Origin: Styela clava | Lineage: Eukaryota; Chordata; Ascidiacea; Stolidobranchia; Styelidae | Assembly: GCF_964204865.1 (NCBI RefSeq) | Contig: NC_135261.1 | Location: 8,308,001-8,372,000, forward strand | Reading direction: 5' to 3' | DNA: 64,000 nt | In this document: piece after piece, positions 14,001-25,100 of the stretch | How positions within the stretch are numbered: the stretch's first letter is position 1 | How the letters are laid out: each line of letters starts with the position of its first letter | The notes under the pieces: generated by a model | The model's input: the letters and a program-made list of their open reading frames with translations, nothing else | Database searches by the model: none | Told to the model about the DNA's origin: nothing | Translations under genes and position numbers: made by a program

Positions 14001-14261
14001 GTTGAAATTAAATAATATGGGGTCATTTTCTAGACATGGTTGTTGAGAGCCAATTGAATTGGAAAACAAAGCCTCATTTGAATGTTGCATTGACAATTGA
14101 GTTCGAGTACAAGATGGACAGGTATTCGAGATGCAATATATATTCCCTTCAGAGGTTGCACAATCATTATGAAAAGGTTTCAAACAGAAGGCACAACAAA
14201 AATAAGATTCATTTGCTCTACAAAGTCTATTACATATGGTACATTGGTTGCCCAATGACAT
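11061..14261 (-). CDS. LINE ORF2: zinc finger, endonuclease, reverse transcriptase
   Basis: This is an uninterrupted frame of 1,066 residues. Residues of about 8-55 form a PHD-like zinc finger (CTIC, then FCCAFC, H-x2-C and CPSC). An apurinic/apyrimidinic-type endonuclease follows at about 110-330: FHMNIRS, the metal-binding Glu in GISETKL, GDFNIN, and the catalytic His in TDHFPV. The reverse transcriptase occupies about 530-820, with GPDNIPSCFL, FKSGDN, NYRPISILS, KAFDTVDH, GVPQGSCLGPILFL and the active site LFADDTG. A C-terminal domain typical of the CR1/L2/Jockey superfamily follows. All catalytic residues that I can check are present, so the element may be capable of target-primed reverse transcription. 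The stop codon lies within a CCGGTACCG palindrome. Confidence 0.93.
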   Translation of the reverse strand: MSLGNQCTICNRLCRANESYFCCAFCLKPFHNDCATSEGNIYCISNTCPSCTRTQLSMQHSNEALFSNSIGSQQPCLENDPILFNFNSMTNFSCDTLEIEEISTISNPSNLSIFHMNIRSIQRNFDYLINLLSEFQHPPHIIGISETKLKHNPLAKINIPGYNFIHQPSDTNAGGVGCYIRSNLKFKIIHDIKLNHPDCEDLWIELNNSDNHKTVKTLIICILYKHPRNDIPTFTSALSAVLERISNKQFILLGDFNINLLKHSLNKSISEYMDMISSYCTVQIITKPTRVSSSSCTLIDHVYTNIIHKKIHAYVISCSITDHFPVLCSISDISLNSRNEPRYKRDMKQFRIDNFREDADSIFTSWSSTIVPNRENFDALCDDFIFKIKNLIDKHAPMKMLSRKDLKIKKKPWLSKGIRVSIKNKNKMRNKYYLKGNMSQQHLYKRYCNKLKGIINKAKQLYYHNTLKQNRNNIKQTWRTIKEIVNVKNDKQNTITEIMLQNKIISSDKLLIANEFNSYFTNIGPKLASEFNDVSDYKKYLHLKISQTIFLQPVSLSEIICGILSLKKGKAVGPDNIPSCFLQHIVDIISPALMILFNASIQLGMYPSVFKIARVTPNTFKSGDNKLIPNYRPISILSCLNMLFEKLIYERMVKFITKHNIINKSQFGFRDNHSTNHAILDMMSYIYDKLENNEIVCSVFIDLKKAFDTVDHKILLHKLFNYGFRGPAQSLLKSYLTNRVQFVKIGEVTSETLPIVCGVPQGSCLGPILFLTYINDLTNCSNLLTKLFADDTGLLSSHNSIPTLENNVNYEMMKVHDWMVSNKLTVNIEKSKSMIITPQKHQINHDLSIKIDGTKLENVLSYKYLGIFIDSGLKWDKHIEHVVKKITRAVGITYKLKQYMPTSTLRSVYFSLFQSYVQYGIAAWGAAAQKYLRQINVLQNRIARSLCNAAPRTNINHLYSSLNILKLTDLFNFEIAKLMHQHQNKSLPEAFDKYFTKQSKTHTHYTRSSARENYFVPRYSTARTQNSIKYMGIKIWNNIPHEVKSHGYTTFKNTYKKYLIKNYRYR

Positions 14262-14300
14262 TATAATAAGAGTTTCAATAAAAAAAAATTAGGTGTGACT

Positions 14301-15323
14301 CTATTTAATTAAATTCAGGTCACCTTCATTCTTGATGAGTATTGGTCTGAAAAAGTCATTTTTCTTGACTAGGATCCTCCCACTTGATGTCCAAATGCTT
14401 GAGTAGCCACATTCGTTTTTCTTTTCTCTCGCTTGATAAAATAGATCTCTTGTGTAATCCGTTAAATTTTCTACTATAAACATGTTGGTAGGGTATCCAG
14501 AGTCTTTTGGAATAAGCTTCAAGTTTCTTCTATTTTTCATTATTTGGCTGATAACCCTTCTGTTAGAAAATTTGATTATTAAAGGGGGTGGTCTTTCAGT
14601 TTTTATGTTTGGCTGAGTCGATTGGTTTTTGTATCTTGTGTTGAGCCTGTGTGAATTAACTATATCTGTTTCTTTAATGTCAACTTGAATAAAAGAGCAA
14701 ATTCTTGTGATTACTGCATCAGTGTTTTCTTTTGTTGTAACAGGGACTCCATGGAATTCCAGGTTTTGGAGTCTAGAGCGCCTTTCTTGATCATGCTGGC
14801 GTTCCGCATAATACTGCAGGTCGTCCTCAAGCTCATCAATACGCTCTTCCAGGCTTTTTATCCGTTTTTGATTAGAGGATGTAGAATCTTTTAATTTATC
14901 AAGACTTTCTAAAATTGAGTCAAATTTGTTTGACTGGAATTCCTGAATTTTTTTGATTTCAGATATGTCATTCTGTATTTCAGCAACAGATTCAAGTTTT
15001 CCAAAGATTTTTTGGAGAGAAGCCTCGACTGACATAAGTGACTCCTGTATATAGGAAATATTACCATCACCAGGTGTTGATTGGTTTGAGAGATCAAATT
15101 TGTCATTAAGGAATTGCTCTATCATAGTAGGCAGCTGCACTTTGATTGCATTGAATATTGAGGAATGGAGTACAGGTAGCAGTGAGCTTGAGTCGATTAA
15201 CCCCTTGGATGTCGATGGTGACGAATCTGACATGCTTACAATTGCCGTTTTTGCTTGTTCAGTTGGACTATTCCTCTTTGAAGATTGCTTCTTTTCATGA
15301 TTTCCTTTTTTGTTTTCACTCAT
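14301..15323 (-). CDS. LINE ORF1: coiled-coil RNA-binding protein
   Basis: This frame of 340 residues lies directly upstream of ORF2. The N-terminal 40 residues are basic and Ser-rich. A heptad-rich coiled coil runs at about 90-180 (KRIKSLEERIDELEDDLQYY lies within it). It is followed by an RRM-like segment starting near LQNLEFHGVP and ending with IWTSSGRILVKK. This layout matches the nucleic-acid chaperone ORF1 proteins of L1 and CR1/L2 elements, which trimerise on element RNA; that function is family knowledge. No disabling changes seen. Confidence 0.85.
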   Translation of the reverse strand: MSENKKGNHEKKQSSKRNSPTEQAKTAIVSMSDSSPSTSKGLIDSSSLLPVLHSSIFNAIKVQLPTMIEQFLNDKFDLSNQSTPGDGNISYIQESLMSVEASLQKIFGKLESVAEIQNDISEIKKIQEFQSNKFDSILESLDKLKDSTSSNQKRIKSLEERIDELEDDLQYYAERQHDQERRSRLQNLEFHGVPVTTKENTDAVITRICSFIQVDIKETDIVNSHRLNTRYKNQSTQPNIKTERPPPLIIKFSNRRVISQIMKNRRNLKLIPKDSGYPTNMFIVENLTDYTRDLFYQAREKKNECGYSSIWTSSGRILVKKNDFFRPILIKNEGDLNLIK

Positions 15324-15930
15324 GGTGTTGTTAGAGCAGGATGTATTATATTATCTATATTAGATTAACTCTAGTTTTAAATCTTAATCAAATAGCGAAT
15401 AATTCTTTCTTAACGTGAATCACGAGCTCACGTTACAGTATTTAATTAGATTTATGATCGACGTATAAATACGACTTGGTATCTTTCAATAAAAACTAGT
15501 GTGGATAAATGTTTTAAGATTTGTATTCTGTGTGTTGTGGAAATTTACGAATAAAAACATATAGAGATTTTTAACGCATCTTCATTCACGTGGGCGTTGA
15601 AGCTGAAGGGTGAACGGGTGACTTACAAGTCAGAGACAATCTACAAATTAGCAATATACGGTGACATCACATTCATTTACCAATCATATATGCTATACGA
15701 CAACTAAACTAAAACCAAATTTCGATGTTTAAGCTAAAAATAGCTTAAAGAATTTGTTGAGATCGCGATTAAATTTAGTTTTGGCATGAGGCCTATTGCT
15801 TTCCACTTTTGCTTTTGTAAATATTGTTCATGAAATGTAACTTTTACATCACACTTACATGGCCCGCCAGACTCGATGAGCAAAATCGTCGGACCGAGGT
15901 TCAAAAACCTTGCCCACCCATGGGCTAGGG

Positions 15931-17479
15931 CAGAGGTGTGCAACCTTTTTTACAGACGGGCCAAATACAAATAACTGGCTGAAGCCGCGGGACGCACTTG
16001 GAAACTCTACCTATGAAAGTCTCTGAATACAAAAAATTTGTACTTTTTATTTGGTATTTCTCTGTTCTTTCTTTTTACCATGTGTACCTTAAAGAATTTT
16101 CTACTTGCGAAAAGGTTTCCGTAATTGGAACGAAATTAATTTGTTCCAAGCCCCATCAGAGGGAGAAAATTCCGTAAATACGGACGCTTTTACCAAACAA
16201 TGCAATAATTCGTTCCAAGCTCCCACATAATATTTGGTGGGGCTAAGCAAAGACCGTGGAGATTAGGAGGACGGCGGTCGGAGGATGCTAAAAAGGTAAA
16301 ACCTAAGAGAGAACGTAATGTACGAAAGTGAGCACATAAAATTCCAAATTAGAATTTACTCTCTTTATTTTGCAGTTTTAATTATTATTTTTTTTTTACT
16401 TTTAACTGTTACTCTCAACTGAAATTGAGTGAGACTTATTGTACGCACCCGTGGGAAACAAACCAGCCAATGTGATAGCAGATAGTTGATTGGCGTGTGG
16501 CAGCGCAGGTACCGCGGACTTGAATTTTTATATTGCTCACGAGACCGTTTGTTGATTCAGAAAAACGCAAATGTAGTTATGCGATCATCGTCATTATTAA
16601 ATGAATGAATTTAATTCCTAAATTCCCATTTGCCAATGAAAGAGGATTGAGACCGGAAATATTTTATTTTGGCGCTGATTTAAATATTTCATGTCGGCTG
16701 TTATGATTTTATTTTTTATTATAAATTAACACCGTCAACATCAACTGAACGATATTGTCATAAACGACGCCGCGATAGATACTAAAATTTTATACAATCC
16801 AAATTGCAAGAAATGAAAAAACTTGCCTTTATGTTCGATCACTATCGAAATGAAAGGATGAAAACAGTCAATTACAACACAATTTGCTTTTAGATTTATT
16901 GCCGAGACCGCACAAACTATCTCGACTAAATTAAAATATACGATATATAGTAAAATATACGATAGAATATACGATATAGTAAAATAGATTGGAATGGCAT
17001 AGATTTCATGGGAATATCGATGATATCATTGTCTTTAGGAATATGAGTTGCAGGTGGAAAAATACCTGTGTTTCTCCAAGGATTGAAGTACACAGTCAAA
17101 AATCAATTCAGTGTATATTCGATAATTTTGCAACGTAACAATTGAAAATTGTTACAAATTGTAAAATATTTTCAATCAAAAACATCCACTGGTGCAGTTT
17201 AAGTCAGCCCAAATTGAAACCCTTTCATGCCGACTGTAATTTACTACGCGCTGCATACAACTGGTTTCGATTACGATAAAAAGTGATATATTTGTAAAAT
17301 ATATAACAAATATAACAGTGGCCCGGGTCTGGTATAGACTTCGCGACACAGGGAGATTGAAATTGATCGCACGTTTCAGATTATTTAAACTAAAAGCTTG
17401 TTTCTTGAGCACATCCTTTAAAATTGGCACTTCTCTGCGGGCTGCATTTGGCCCTCGGGTCGCACTTTGCACGCCCCTG
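15931..17479. mobile_element. Second hAT-like element, adjacent in tandem
   Basis: The left end CAGAGGTGTGCAACCTTTTT directly follows GGCTAGGG. The right end, reverse-complemented CAGGGGCGTGCAAAGTGCGA, shares CAGNGGNGTGCAA and an inner GGGCCAAAT. The right flank GGCTATGGG (17,479-17,487) is the same octamer with one extra T. There is no transposase, and the interior is AT-rich without genes. A short minisatellite built on ATATACGATATAGTAAA lies inside. Confidence 0.7.
16931..16987. repeat. Minisatellite, ATATACGATA-based
   Basis: Three imperfect copies of a unit containing AAATATACGATA and TATAGTAAAAT occur within the second hAT. Confidence 0.75.
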
Positions 17480-17487
17480 GCTATGGG

Positions 17488-17560
17488 GTCGCTTTCTCCA
17501 CCACCAAGTGAGAGAGAGTCCATGCATCTGAAACAAATTGTGAACGATTGGACATGAAAT
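17488..17560 (+). repeat. SINE fragment
   Basis: CTTTCTCCACCACCAAGTGA followed by GTCCATGCATCTGAAACAAA matches the central block of the SINE copies at 3,958-4,247 and 26,860-27,088. Head and tail are missing or unrecognisable. The second hAT ends just upstream, so the hATs may have split an older SINE. Confidence 0.5.
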
Positions 17561-17888
17561 GTACATACACGCCGTGGGCCCAAAATCTGCAAAGAGCTTG
17601 AAAAAAGTTCGTGGTGACTGTTGAGGGGGAGGGAACCTAAATCTTGGTGGATCTGGAAAGAACAATTTAAAGAATATTCAAAGTTTAGCTAACCTTCTAT
17701 AAAAATGAATGGACAAATTCTTTTAGAAATTTCAGCACTTAGAAATGGATGAAGCCGCGAAAAAGTTATTACTTCTTTTTTATTTTGTTTCAAATTCCCT
17801 TTGAATCCCACGGGGCACGATATGTCGCCACCTGTTTTGCTTATTTATTTTTTATAATATTATTGAATATTATTTTTGTGGAAACATA

Positions 17889-18110
17889 GTTCGAGTGTTT
17901 TCACGTCGAATATCAAAGTTATCGAATCCCTTTTTCGATTTCATAATCGGCATAACAGACGATAAAATATTTGATGAAAGAAAACAAATGAATAAAAACT
18001 GATTATAGAATCAGGAGAGCAAACAAAACTTTAGGTATGGTTTATAGCGTACGGAATTTAAGTTGGAAGGTTTTGCCAAAAAAAGTGGTACGTGTTCACT
18101 CGTCTAAAAG
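17889..18110 (+). mobile_element. Family B MITE, diverged copy
   Basis: Aligns by eye with 27,086-27,307. Shared blocks are GCATAACA, AATAAAAACTGATTAT, AATCAGGAGAGCAAACAAAA, GGAAG.TTTTGCCAA and the end AGTGGTACGTGTTCACTC. The left inverted repeat is decayed to about CGAGTGTTTTCACG. Confidence 0.65.
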
Positions 18111-18612
18111 TATTAAATTAATACGAGAAAGTAAGAATCTTGCGAGAAACGTTAGATAAATTACATTGTAAATAACTAAAAAAAATGAAAAAAGTTACAA
18201 AAAAAAAAATTACGTACATACAAGGCTCAATTCAGAGATGCGGGAAGAATTGAGTTTTCTGCTGAAGATCGTCGGTTTGAATGTGAAATAAAGTATTTGA
18301 AAGTCATTACTATTAGAAGTTATTGAACCACGGATAATAGAAAAGAGAGAGAATTTGTCAAACCAAGAAAAGAATATATGCATACAATATACATATACAA
18401 ATATTAAATGAACAGATGTTTTCGGTACATGAATAAGTCAAGCGTCGGTTATATGAGTACGAGTAGCATTTCTCGGTGTCTCCTATAGTGCACCGTGTGT
18501 ATCGTGTAGGCCTACTATGATTTGGCTACTGTTTTCACCAATCTCACCACGCCCATTCTTTATGCAACTCGCGAGTACAGCAAATATCACTTGCAAAGCA
18601 TTATAATATGTC
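18111..18612. other. Intergenic, nothing recognised
   Basis: There are short frames only and no domains. It separates the family B copy from the nested transposon block. Confidence 0.45.
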
Positions 18613-19400
18613 TGGGGATGAGCAATATAGAATACCGAATCCGAGGGATCCAATACCAGGATTCGGTTCCCGCCGTGCGTCAATATTTGTATTTCGGATT
18701 TCTAATTATATTAGCGACGAGAGTTTTCTCTCACAATGAAATCTTTCTCGTTTGATTGTACTTGCGTTTTCTGTGAAAGGAACGGCAAAAGAGGCAGACA
18801 TCATACACCGTATTCCCAGCTTGCATAATCAGAACGCAAGGACGGCGTTATTGCACCTTTTTGCGTTTTACAATTCCACTATCTAGTTTGCTTATAATAA
18901 TAGTTATAATTGATGCCGACTTAGGGTCGATTTTCCGATTACTCGTTTGCAACAATCTTATTTTTTGGAATACGTGAAACATTCTTTAATTAAAATAAAT
19001 GGCTTTTTGTGGCCTTCGAGTTGTACCAGACGTTAGGGTTAGATGATAAAACATTATTTGCGATTAATTCAGATTAAATTTTACTTTCCACGGCACCCCG
19101 TTTCCGAAAATACTAAGTTATATCGCAAAACAAGTCGTTTTGTTCCATTTATTTTGCACTCCCAATAGAATACTTATTTTTCGGAATTCAAGTCACCGAT
19201 GAATCCGTTCCTATCGCCCAAGCTCGACACACGTCTGGTCGAGTATCGGGCGGTATTTTAGTCGACGATAAATTAAAAAAATTGTTACAACGATAATAAC
19301 TGAAAATTGAGAATTTGCAATAGAAATGAATTTGTCCCAAGATAATATTTTACGAGTCGTGCTCGCAAAAAATAAACACGCTAACATACTTGATTATAAT

Positions 19401-21220
19401 TAGAGCTCGACCCAACCAATATCACTTTTTGACGCCGATACCGATATATCGGTCAACTGGTGGCCGATAACCGATATCGCAATGCCGATATTATTGAAAA
19501 TCATATTTTGAGCCACGCTTTCATGGTGCACCTTGTGAGTCTGTAGTTTCATTTTGATATTTGTAATCATGGCAGTAAGACTTTTATTTAACTAACTTTA
19601 GCTAATGCTCAACAAATGTTATTCTGTAACTTTTCCTGCTACTTCAATATCAGTCTAGCTATTTCCAGGAAAAAGAATTGTTAATCAGACGTTTTTAAAT
19701 ATAACTATGGACATATGTTAAGGGTAATAAACAATTATAAATTGATATATTTTGAAGTGAATCGTGATAATGATCTTTTGATATTGTGATAGCATATGTG
19801 CAGTTACATGTGAAATTTTTATTAACTTTGTTTCCAGAGACTCCCAATACTTTATCAATATATAGTCAATAATAATGGATTAAGTTTTTATTTTGTAATT
19901 TTCAGCAAAATGATAAACAACCATCAATATTATAGACAAATCTGTTAGGGGAAGGTGGGGCACGTTGGGACATGGGGCACAGTGGAAAATCAGCTCTCAC
20001 ATTAATACTATATTCGGAATCCGGTCCGCGGTTTGATGTTTCAATCCGCCCTTCGATGAGTTACAACGTCCCTGCAAACGGACAGCGGACGGGTAGAGCG
20101 ACGCAAGCTATGAGGTGAAATTGGTTTTGGGGGGTTGAAACTAAAATTTCACCGTACCAGTTTTTTCTTTTTTCTAACTTAGCCTTAGTCACCCTTTAAC
20201 GTGACAAACCACCGTCTGATATCTTTCAGCTATAGTCCACTGTGAAATATTTATAACGTTGGCGAGTGGATGGGCCTTCCGAATTTCGCCGTTGGATGAT
20301 CTGAAGATATTTGTTGATTATGGGGAACAATGGACCGGGGTTCAGTGGGACATGCCCTACATGGCACAATCCGACAGTGTTTGATACAACAAGTGCTTAG
20401 AGACCTAGAGATGCGTTATATTTTTATGTAACATTATGGTATCTTTCAACTCATGGTCCAATATGAAATATATTCGAGAATCAAAAATATTTCCAGATTT
20501 AGATTCGGATAAGAAAATAATTTAATTTGTAAGCGAATTTTTTGGTGAAATATCTGAAATATTTCGGTTGAACATTGATTTTAAAAATCTTAAATCTTTA
20601 AATTTGAAGTCTCCCTGTCCTTTAGACGATTATGCTGATTGATTGCTTATTTTTAAGGGCATACTTCGTTGAATTTTAACAGAATGACCCATTGTGCCCC
20701 AGGGTCTGTCCGAATGTGCCCCACAAGTGGGGTACAGTGGGACACTTGACAAATGTTTTTCAAAGCATTTTGGTGGTAAGATGTGTGTCGAAAGGGAATT
20801 TCTTAGTCGGTGAATAAAAACTACATTTACCCCTCTCTGCATTTATCCCGCAAAGTCATATGAATGTGCAGAATAAAGGGCTCGAAATATGAAAAAGAAA
20901 AAAAGTGTCCCAACCTTCCCCACTTTCCCCTACCTCAGAAATTCAAAATTGAATTTGTGAACTGACATTATTGCTTTGAGCTACCTGTACCATGTTTTTA
21001 TGACTACCAACTCACCAGCTTCCAATCGGTTCTATATATAGAACCACCGTTTAATGCTATTACTAAATTTGCCTTTTTCTCATTGTGTACTCTCTCAAAA
21101 ACGTCACTTTATAAAACGTCATTGTTACTCCAGATAATAACTTTTCAGTTATGACCATGCATGAAATGGCTAATCATAAGACACCGGGAATTAGGAGAGA
21201 CACCTTTATAACGAGCTCTA
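19401..21220. mobile_element. Middle element of the nest, hAT with perfect 8-bp duplication
   Basis: The ends are TAGAGCTCG on the left and CGAGCTCTA on the right. The octamer ATTATAAT flanks both sides exactly (19,393-19,400 and 21,221-21,228). The left subterminal region has repeated ATATCGGT/ACCGATA words. There is no transposase frame, and it carries another element at 19,946-20,932. Confidence 0.75.
19946..20932. mobile_element. Innermost TA-flanked element with GGGGAAGGTGGGG ends
   Basis: Left TAGGGGAAGGTGGGGCACG and right, reverse-complemented TAGGGGAAAGTGGGGAAGG, form an inverted repeat of about 25 bp with three mismatches, both followed by TTGGGACA. The terminal TA could be the target duplication. 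Variants of the end motif (TGGGGCACAGTGG, TTCAGTGGGACATGCCC, TTGTGCCCCAGGG, GTGGGGTACAGTGGGACA) recur inside on both strands. Not coding. Confidence 0.65.
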
Positions 21221-21740
21221 ATTATAATTGATAGTCGTTAAATTTATTATACACTATTAATTAACGCGCCCTACCAAGTGCGCACCCGTTGCGGCTGCAT
21301 AAATTGCAGTGACCTTGGGCTGGACTGTGTGTTTTCTGCCGCTCTCACCTTAATATTAATTTAATGTTTATTCGTTGTATTTCACAATTTAGTACTAAAG
21401 TGTATAATGCGCTGTTTATTTTAAGATATAAGTATTTTGGGATCACATAGAATTTGAACAATTCAAAGCAAAAAGTAATTTGTTGAAATTTCTATATTTC
21501 ATTGTCCTGTTTTGTAACGAATAAAATCCAATGCTCATGATATTTTCAATTAAATACAAAGGTAGTAGGTGGTATATTCACAATTTTGCTTTTTAAAAAT
21601 TGTAATCCATCAATGTGGTGGGAGAATTCCCACATTTGAATAATAACAATAAAAATAGGATAGGATTCGGTATTCTGGATTCGATTTAGGTATTCTAGAA
21701 CATTCTAGAATAGTAAATTATTCTTTATTGCCCATCCCTA

Positions 21741-22143
21741 TGTAGTACCATTTACTTACTGCATGTGTACCAGATGCATTTACTATCACGAATTTTACCA
21801 CCAGCAATGTACTTTCGCCAAATTGGTCACATGATCGTCACATGATCTAGCCGTTTGTATGATCTTATATGCCGTAGTAAATATGAAAAAAATATTGCCT
21901 GTTCATTCTTATACCCAAGGAGAGTAGCCTACATGTTATAACGGCTTACATACCGGAACATTCGAATCACGTCACGCCTCTGTCACACCCATCATATGAC
22001 AACTATTCTATTGGCAGCTGGTTGTGAGTTTTTTGCCGGTTTTCTGATTTTCATTCTCATAGGCAGTCGCACATATCTGCAGGTGTTACCATTGTTTGTT
22101 TTTGTTGGTTTGTCAGTTCTGTAATTAGAGAATTTCTGTTACA
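21741..22143. other. Upstream flank of the DPP7-like gene
   Basis: This is presumably the promoter and 5' untranslated region of the plus-strand peptidase gene. I see no clear TATA box or other site that I would assign. Confidence 0.4.
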
Positions 22144-25100
22144 ATGGATATTTTTTTTTATTTGTTGGTTCTATCGGTTCTTGGAGTGAATTCCCAAGTG
22201 ATTCAATTCACCAAGGACATAGCTCAGGATGAAGCTCCCAAATTCACTGAAATGTATTTTGATCAATTCGTTGATCATTTCAACTTCAAATCGCATGGAA
22301 GCGCAACATACAAACAAAGATTTTTGATAACAGGTTGGTCATTTTTTCAATCTGATCATCAGTATACATGTATGTTGATACTGTAATGGTAATTCATATT
22401 TGACATGCAGATAGGGTGGACCACTGCATTTCAGCATTTGGTTAATAATTTCATCCAATTTTAAAAACCCTTGAAACTGATAAACATTCTATCATTCTTA
22501 AATGGCTGTCAAGATTCAGTTTGATGTTTTTGCTGGTACCTATTCCAGTATTCAAGTCTGTATTTTGAAGCCGCAAGCCGTTTCATCATTCATCCTGTAT
22601 TTTCAACTAGTCTGGAGCAGAAATTATGGGGTCTGGTATGTTATCACAACTAATGAGGGCCGCTTAAATATAAGGATGGTTGCCCAAATTGCTGAAATGT
22701 GCAGATGTTCATCTGATATTGGGCATGCTACTTCGTTGAAAATAAATTTACCAATCCAGTATATCAGTATATGGGGCTTTATATGTTATTGACAAACAAA
22801 TATTCCCAATACAATATATCTTATTCGATTTGCAAAATCATGATTCATAATTGTATATGGCCTCCTATCTCTCAGTGGCGGTTACATTTGGTGCAAACAT
22901 AACTACTAAACTTACCATTCCAATATGAATATTCCCAATTCAATGCACTAGATTCAAATTGTCAAAATTATCATTTCTCACTATACAGAACAATACATGA
23001 AGGAAGGTGGACCAATATTCTTTTATGCTGGAAATGAAGGACCAATTGAAGGATTTCAAAAAGCTTCAGGATTTTTGACAGAGCATGCTCCAAAGTTTGG
23101 GGCATTAGTTGTTTTTGCTGAACATGTATGGTGTTATTTTAAATATTTTTTCTTTCCAAGATGACTTCAATTACATTTTCTTTATCTTTTTGTTGTGAAT
23201 ATCTGAAGTGAAGTTTATGGTTTACTCTCAACTTATAAATTCAAATATTTAGTTACACTGTTCTCCACAGTTAGACTGTGGGTGTTGAATCATTCCTATA
23301 AAAAGTTTTATCAATTTCATTTTGCAGAGATATTATGGAAAATCGCTTCCTTTAGGAGACAAGTCTTTTATGGTTGACAACCTTGGATTGCTGACTATTG
23401 AACAAGCACTTGCAGATTATGCGTACTTATTAAAATATCTCAGATCAAAATATTGCAGTAAGCCTTGTCCTGTCATTGCTTTTGGAGGAAGGTCAGTAAT
23501 AAATTATATGGTACATGTCCATAATATAAAATAATAATTTCTTTTTACCCATTTATTTCTGCAGTGATACAGATTTTAAAGAATAATAAAGTTCCATATA
23601 TTTCAGCTATGGCGGTCAACTCGCTGCTTATCTGAGATTCAAATATCCTGATTTGATAGCAGGATCACTCTCTGCCAGTGCTCCCATTTATTGGATATCT
23701 GGACTTGGGGATCCACATGGATTTTTTAGGTCTGTTACAGATCAATTTGCAAAGTCAAGCCAAATGTGTGTGAATTTAATAAAACAGGCATTTTCAGAAA
23801 CACAAAAGTAAGTTTTTTGTATGTCAGTCTCATTACCTATTCACACTTTTTATATCCATAGTATTGATTACAATAAATTGTTTTTTCGATTATATCCTAC
23901 TCTTGATAAATAGATGAATTATCAAAAACTGGTCACATGCTTTTAGTCAATATTTGCTTTACATTAACCGGTTGAAAAATTGTTACACTAAAAATTTGCG
24001 AACAAAGAATTTACTGCAAGTCATATGACTTTTTCCAATGATGTCATTCATGTATGTTATGTACATAAATTTTATTTTTGTTATCAGGATGGCTGATCAA
24101 GGAAAATATGCTGATATTTCATCAAGTTTTCACACATGCAAACAAGTCAATTCATCTACATTAGATCATTTATATAAATGGGTCCGAAATGCATTTACAT
24201 CAATTGCAATGGTGAATTATCCTTACCCTTCTGATCTACTGGGTCCAATGCCTGGTCATCCTGTAGACGTAAGTTACATCTTATGATAGACAATGGTTAT
24301 GCAACATATTGCAGAGCTGCCTCCTTTTACCCGCTAAAAGTATGTATGATGTTTATAGCTTTCATTTTTTATATTTTCTGTTTCATATACATATCTTAAT
24401 ACTTGCTATTCAGGTCGCATGCTCGAAAATGACATCAGCTTCAAATGTAGTAACAGGTCTGGCCAATGCTGCTGGTGTGTTTTATAATGCTACTGCAGTT
24501 ACTTGTTATAATATTTTCGAAGATTTTGTTGATTGCGCTGATCCAACAGGTTGTGGTCTGGGAGACACATCCACTGCTTGGGATTATCAGGTCTGTATTT
24601 ATCGATGGATGGTTTCATGCTTTTATTTCTTAACATAATGAATCTGTTATTGACCAATGGGTAAAACATTTTTCAATATTTACAGGCTTGCACAGAAATA
24701 AATCTCCCACAGGGAAGTACTGGAAAAACGGATATGTTTCCTCTTCTCCCACTCACTCCTGAAATGAGAGCTGAATATTGTCAAAAGAAATATGGAGTAA
24801 CACCGAGAGTGGATTGGCTTGATGTTCAGGTCGAAATTTCATATAATTTCCAAGTTTTACTTATTTAACTTTTTTAAACACAAACACACTCAAATTGCTA
24901 CCTTAGTCATATAATCTGATCAGGCACTAAATGGACTTATGGATTGTTTGCATAATCGGTTTCACATTTTCTGTTTTGAAAATACTAGAAGACTACAATA
25001 ATTACTTTTTTGTACTAGCCCTATTGTACTTGATATTTCACCCAATTTTTGATGTTTTTCATAATTCAGAGGCACATTTTTATATGACAGTTGATACAAT

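Larger units (their letters stand above)
10157..15400 (-). mobile_element. CR1/L2-group non-LTR retrotransposon, apparently full length
   Basis: Two intact frames run on the minus strand with a 39-nt gap between them, followed by a 3' region of about 0.9 kb. The inferred 3' end carries AATAAA (minus strand, 10,179-10,184) and then a short tandem tail of TATTGTC units (10,157-10,178). Such microsatellite-like tails are typical of CR1/L2 elements rather than poly(A). The 5' boundary is approximate. It is nested inside the hAT at 9,814-15,922. Confidence 0.75.
9814..15922. mobile_element. hAT transposon (non-autonomous) hosting a LINE
   Basis: The left end CAGACATGGGCAAACTACGG and the right end, reverse-complemented CATGGGTGGGCAAGGTTTTT, are diverged hAT termini of the CAGNNNTGGGCAAAC type. 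A perfect 8-bp duplication GGCTAGGG flanks it at 9,806-9,813 and 15,923-15,930. Subtracting the LINE leaves less than 1 kb of hAT sequence and no transposase frame, so the carrier is MITE-sized. Confidence 0.8.
18613..21740. mobile_element. Outer element of a three-level transposon nest (hAT-like ends)
   Basis: The left end TGGGGATGAGCAATATAGAA and the right end, reverse-complemented TAGGGATGGGCAATAAAGAA, match at 17 of 20 positions. Both are followed inward by GAATACCGAATCC-type blocks. I could not find a convincing 8-bp flanking duplication. The element contains a complete hAT at 19,401-21,220. Confidence 0.6.
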
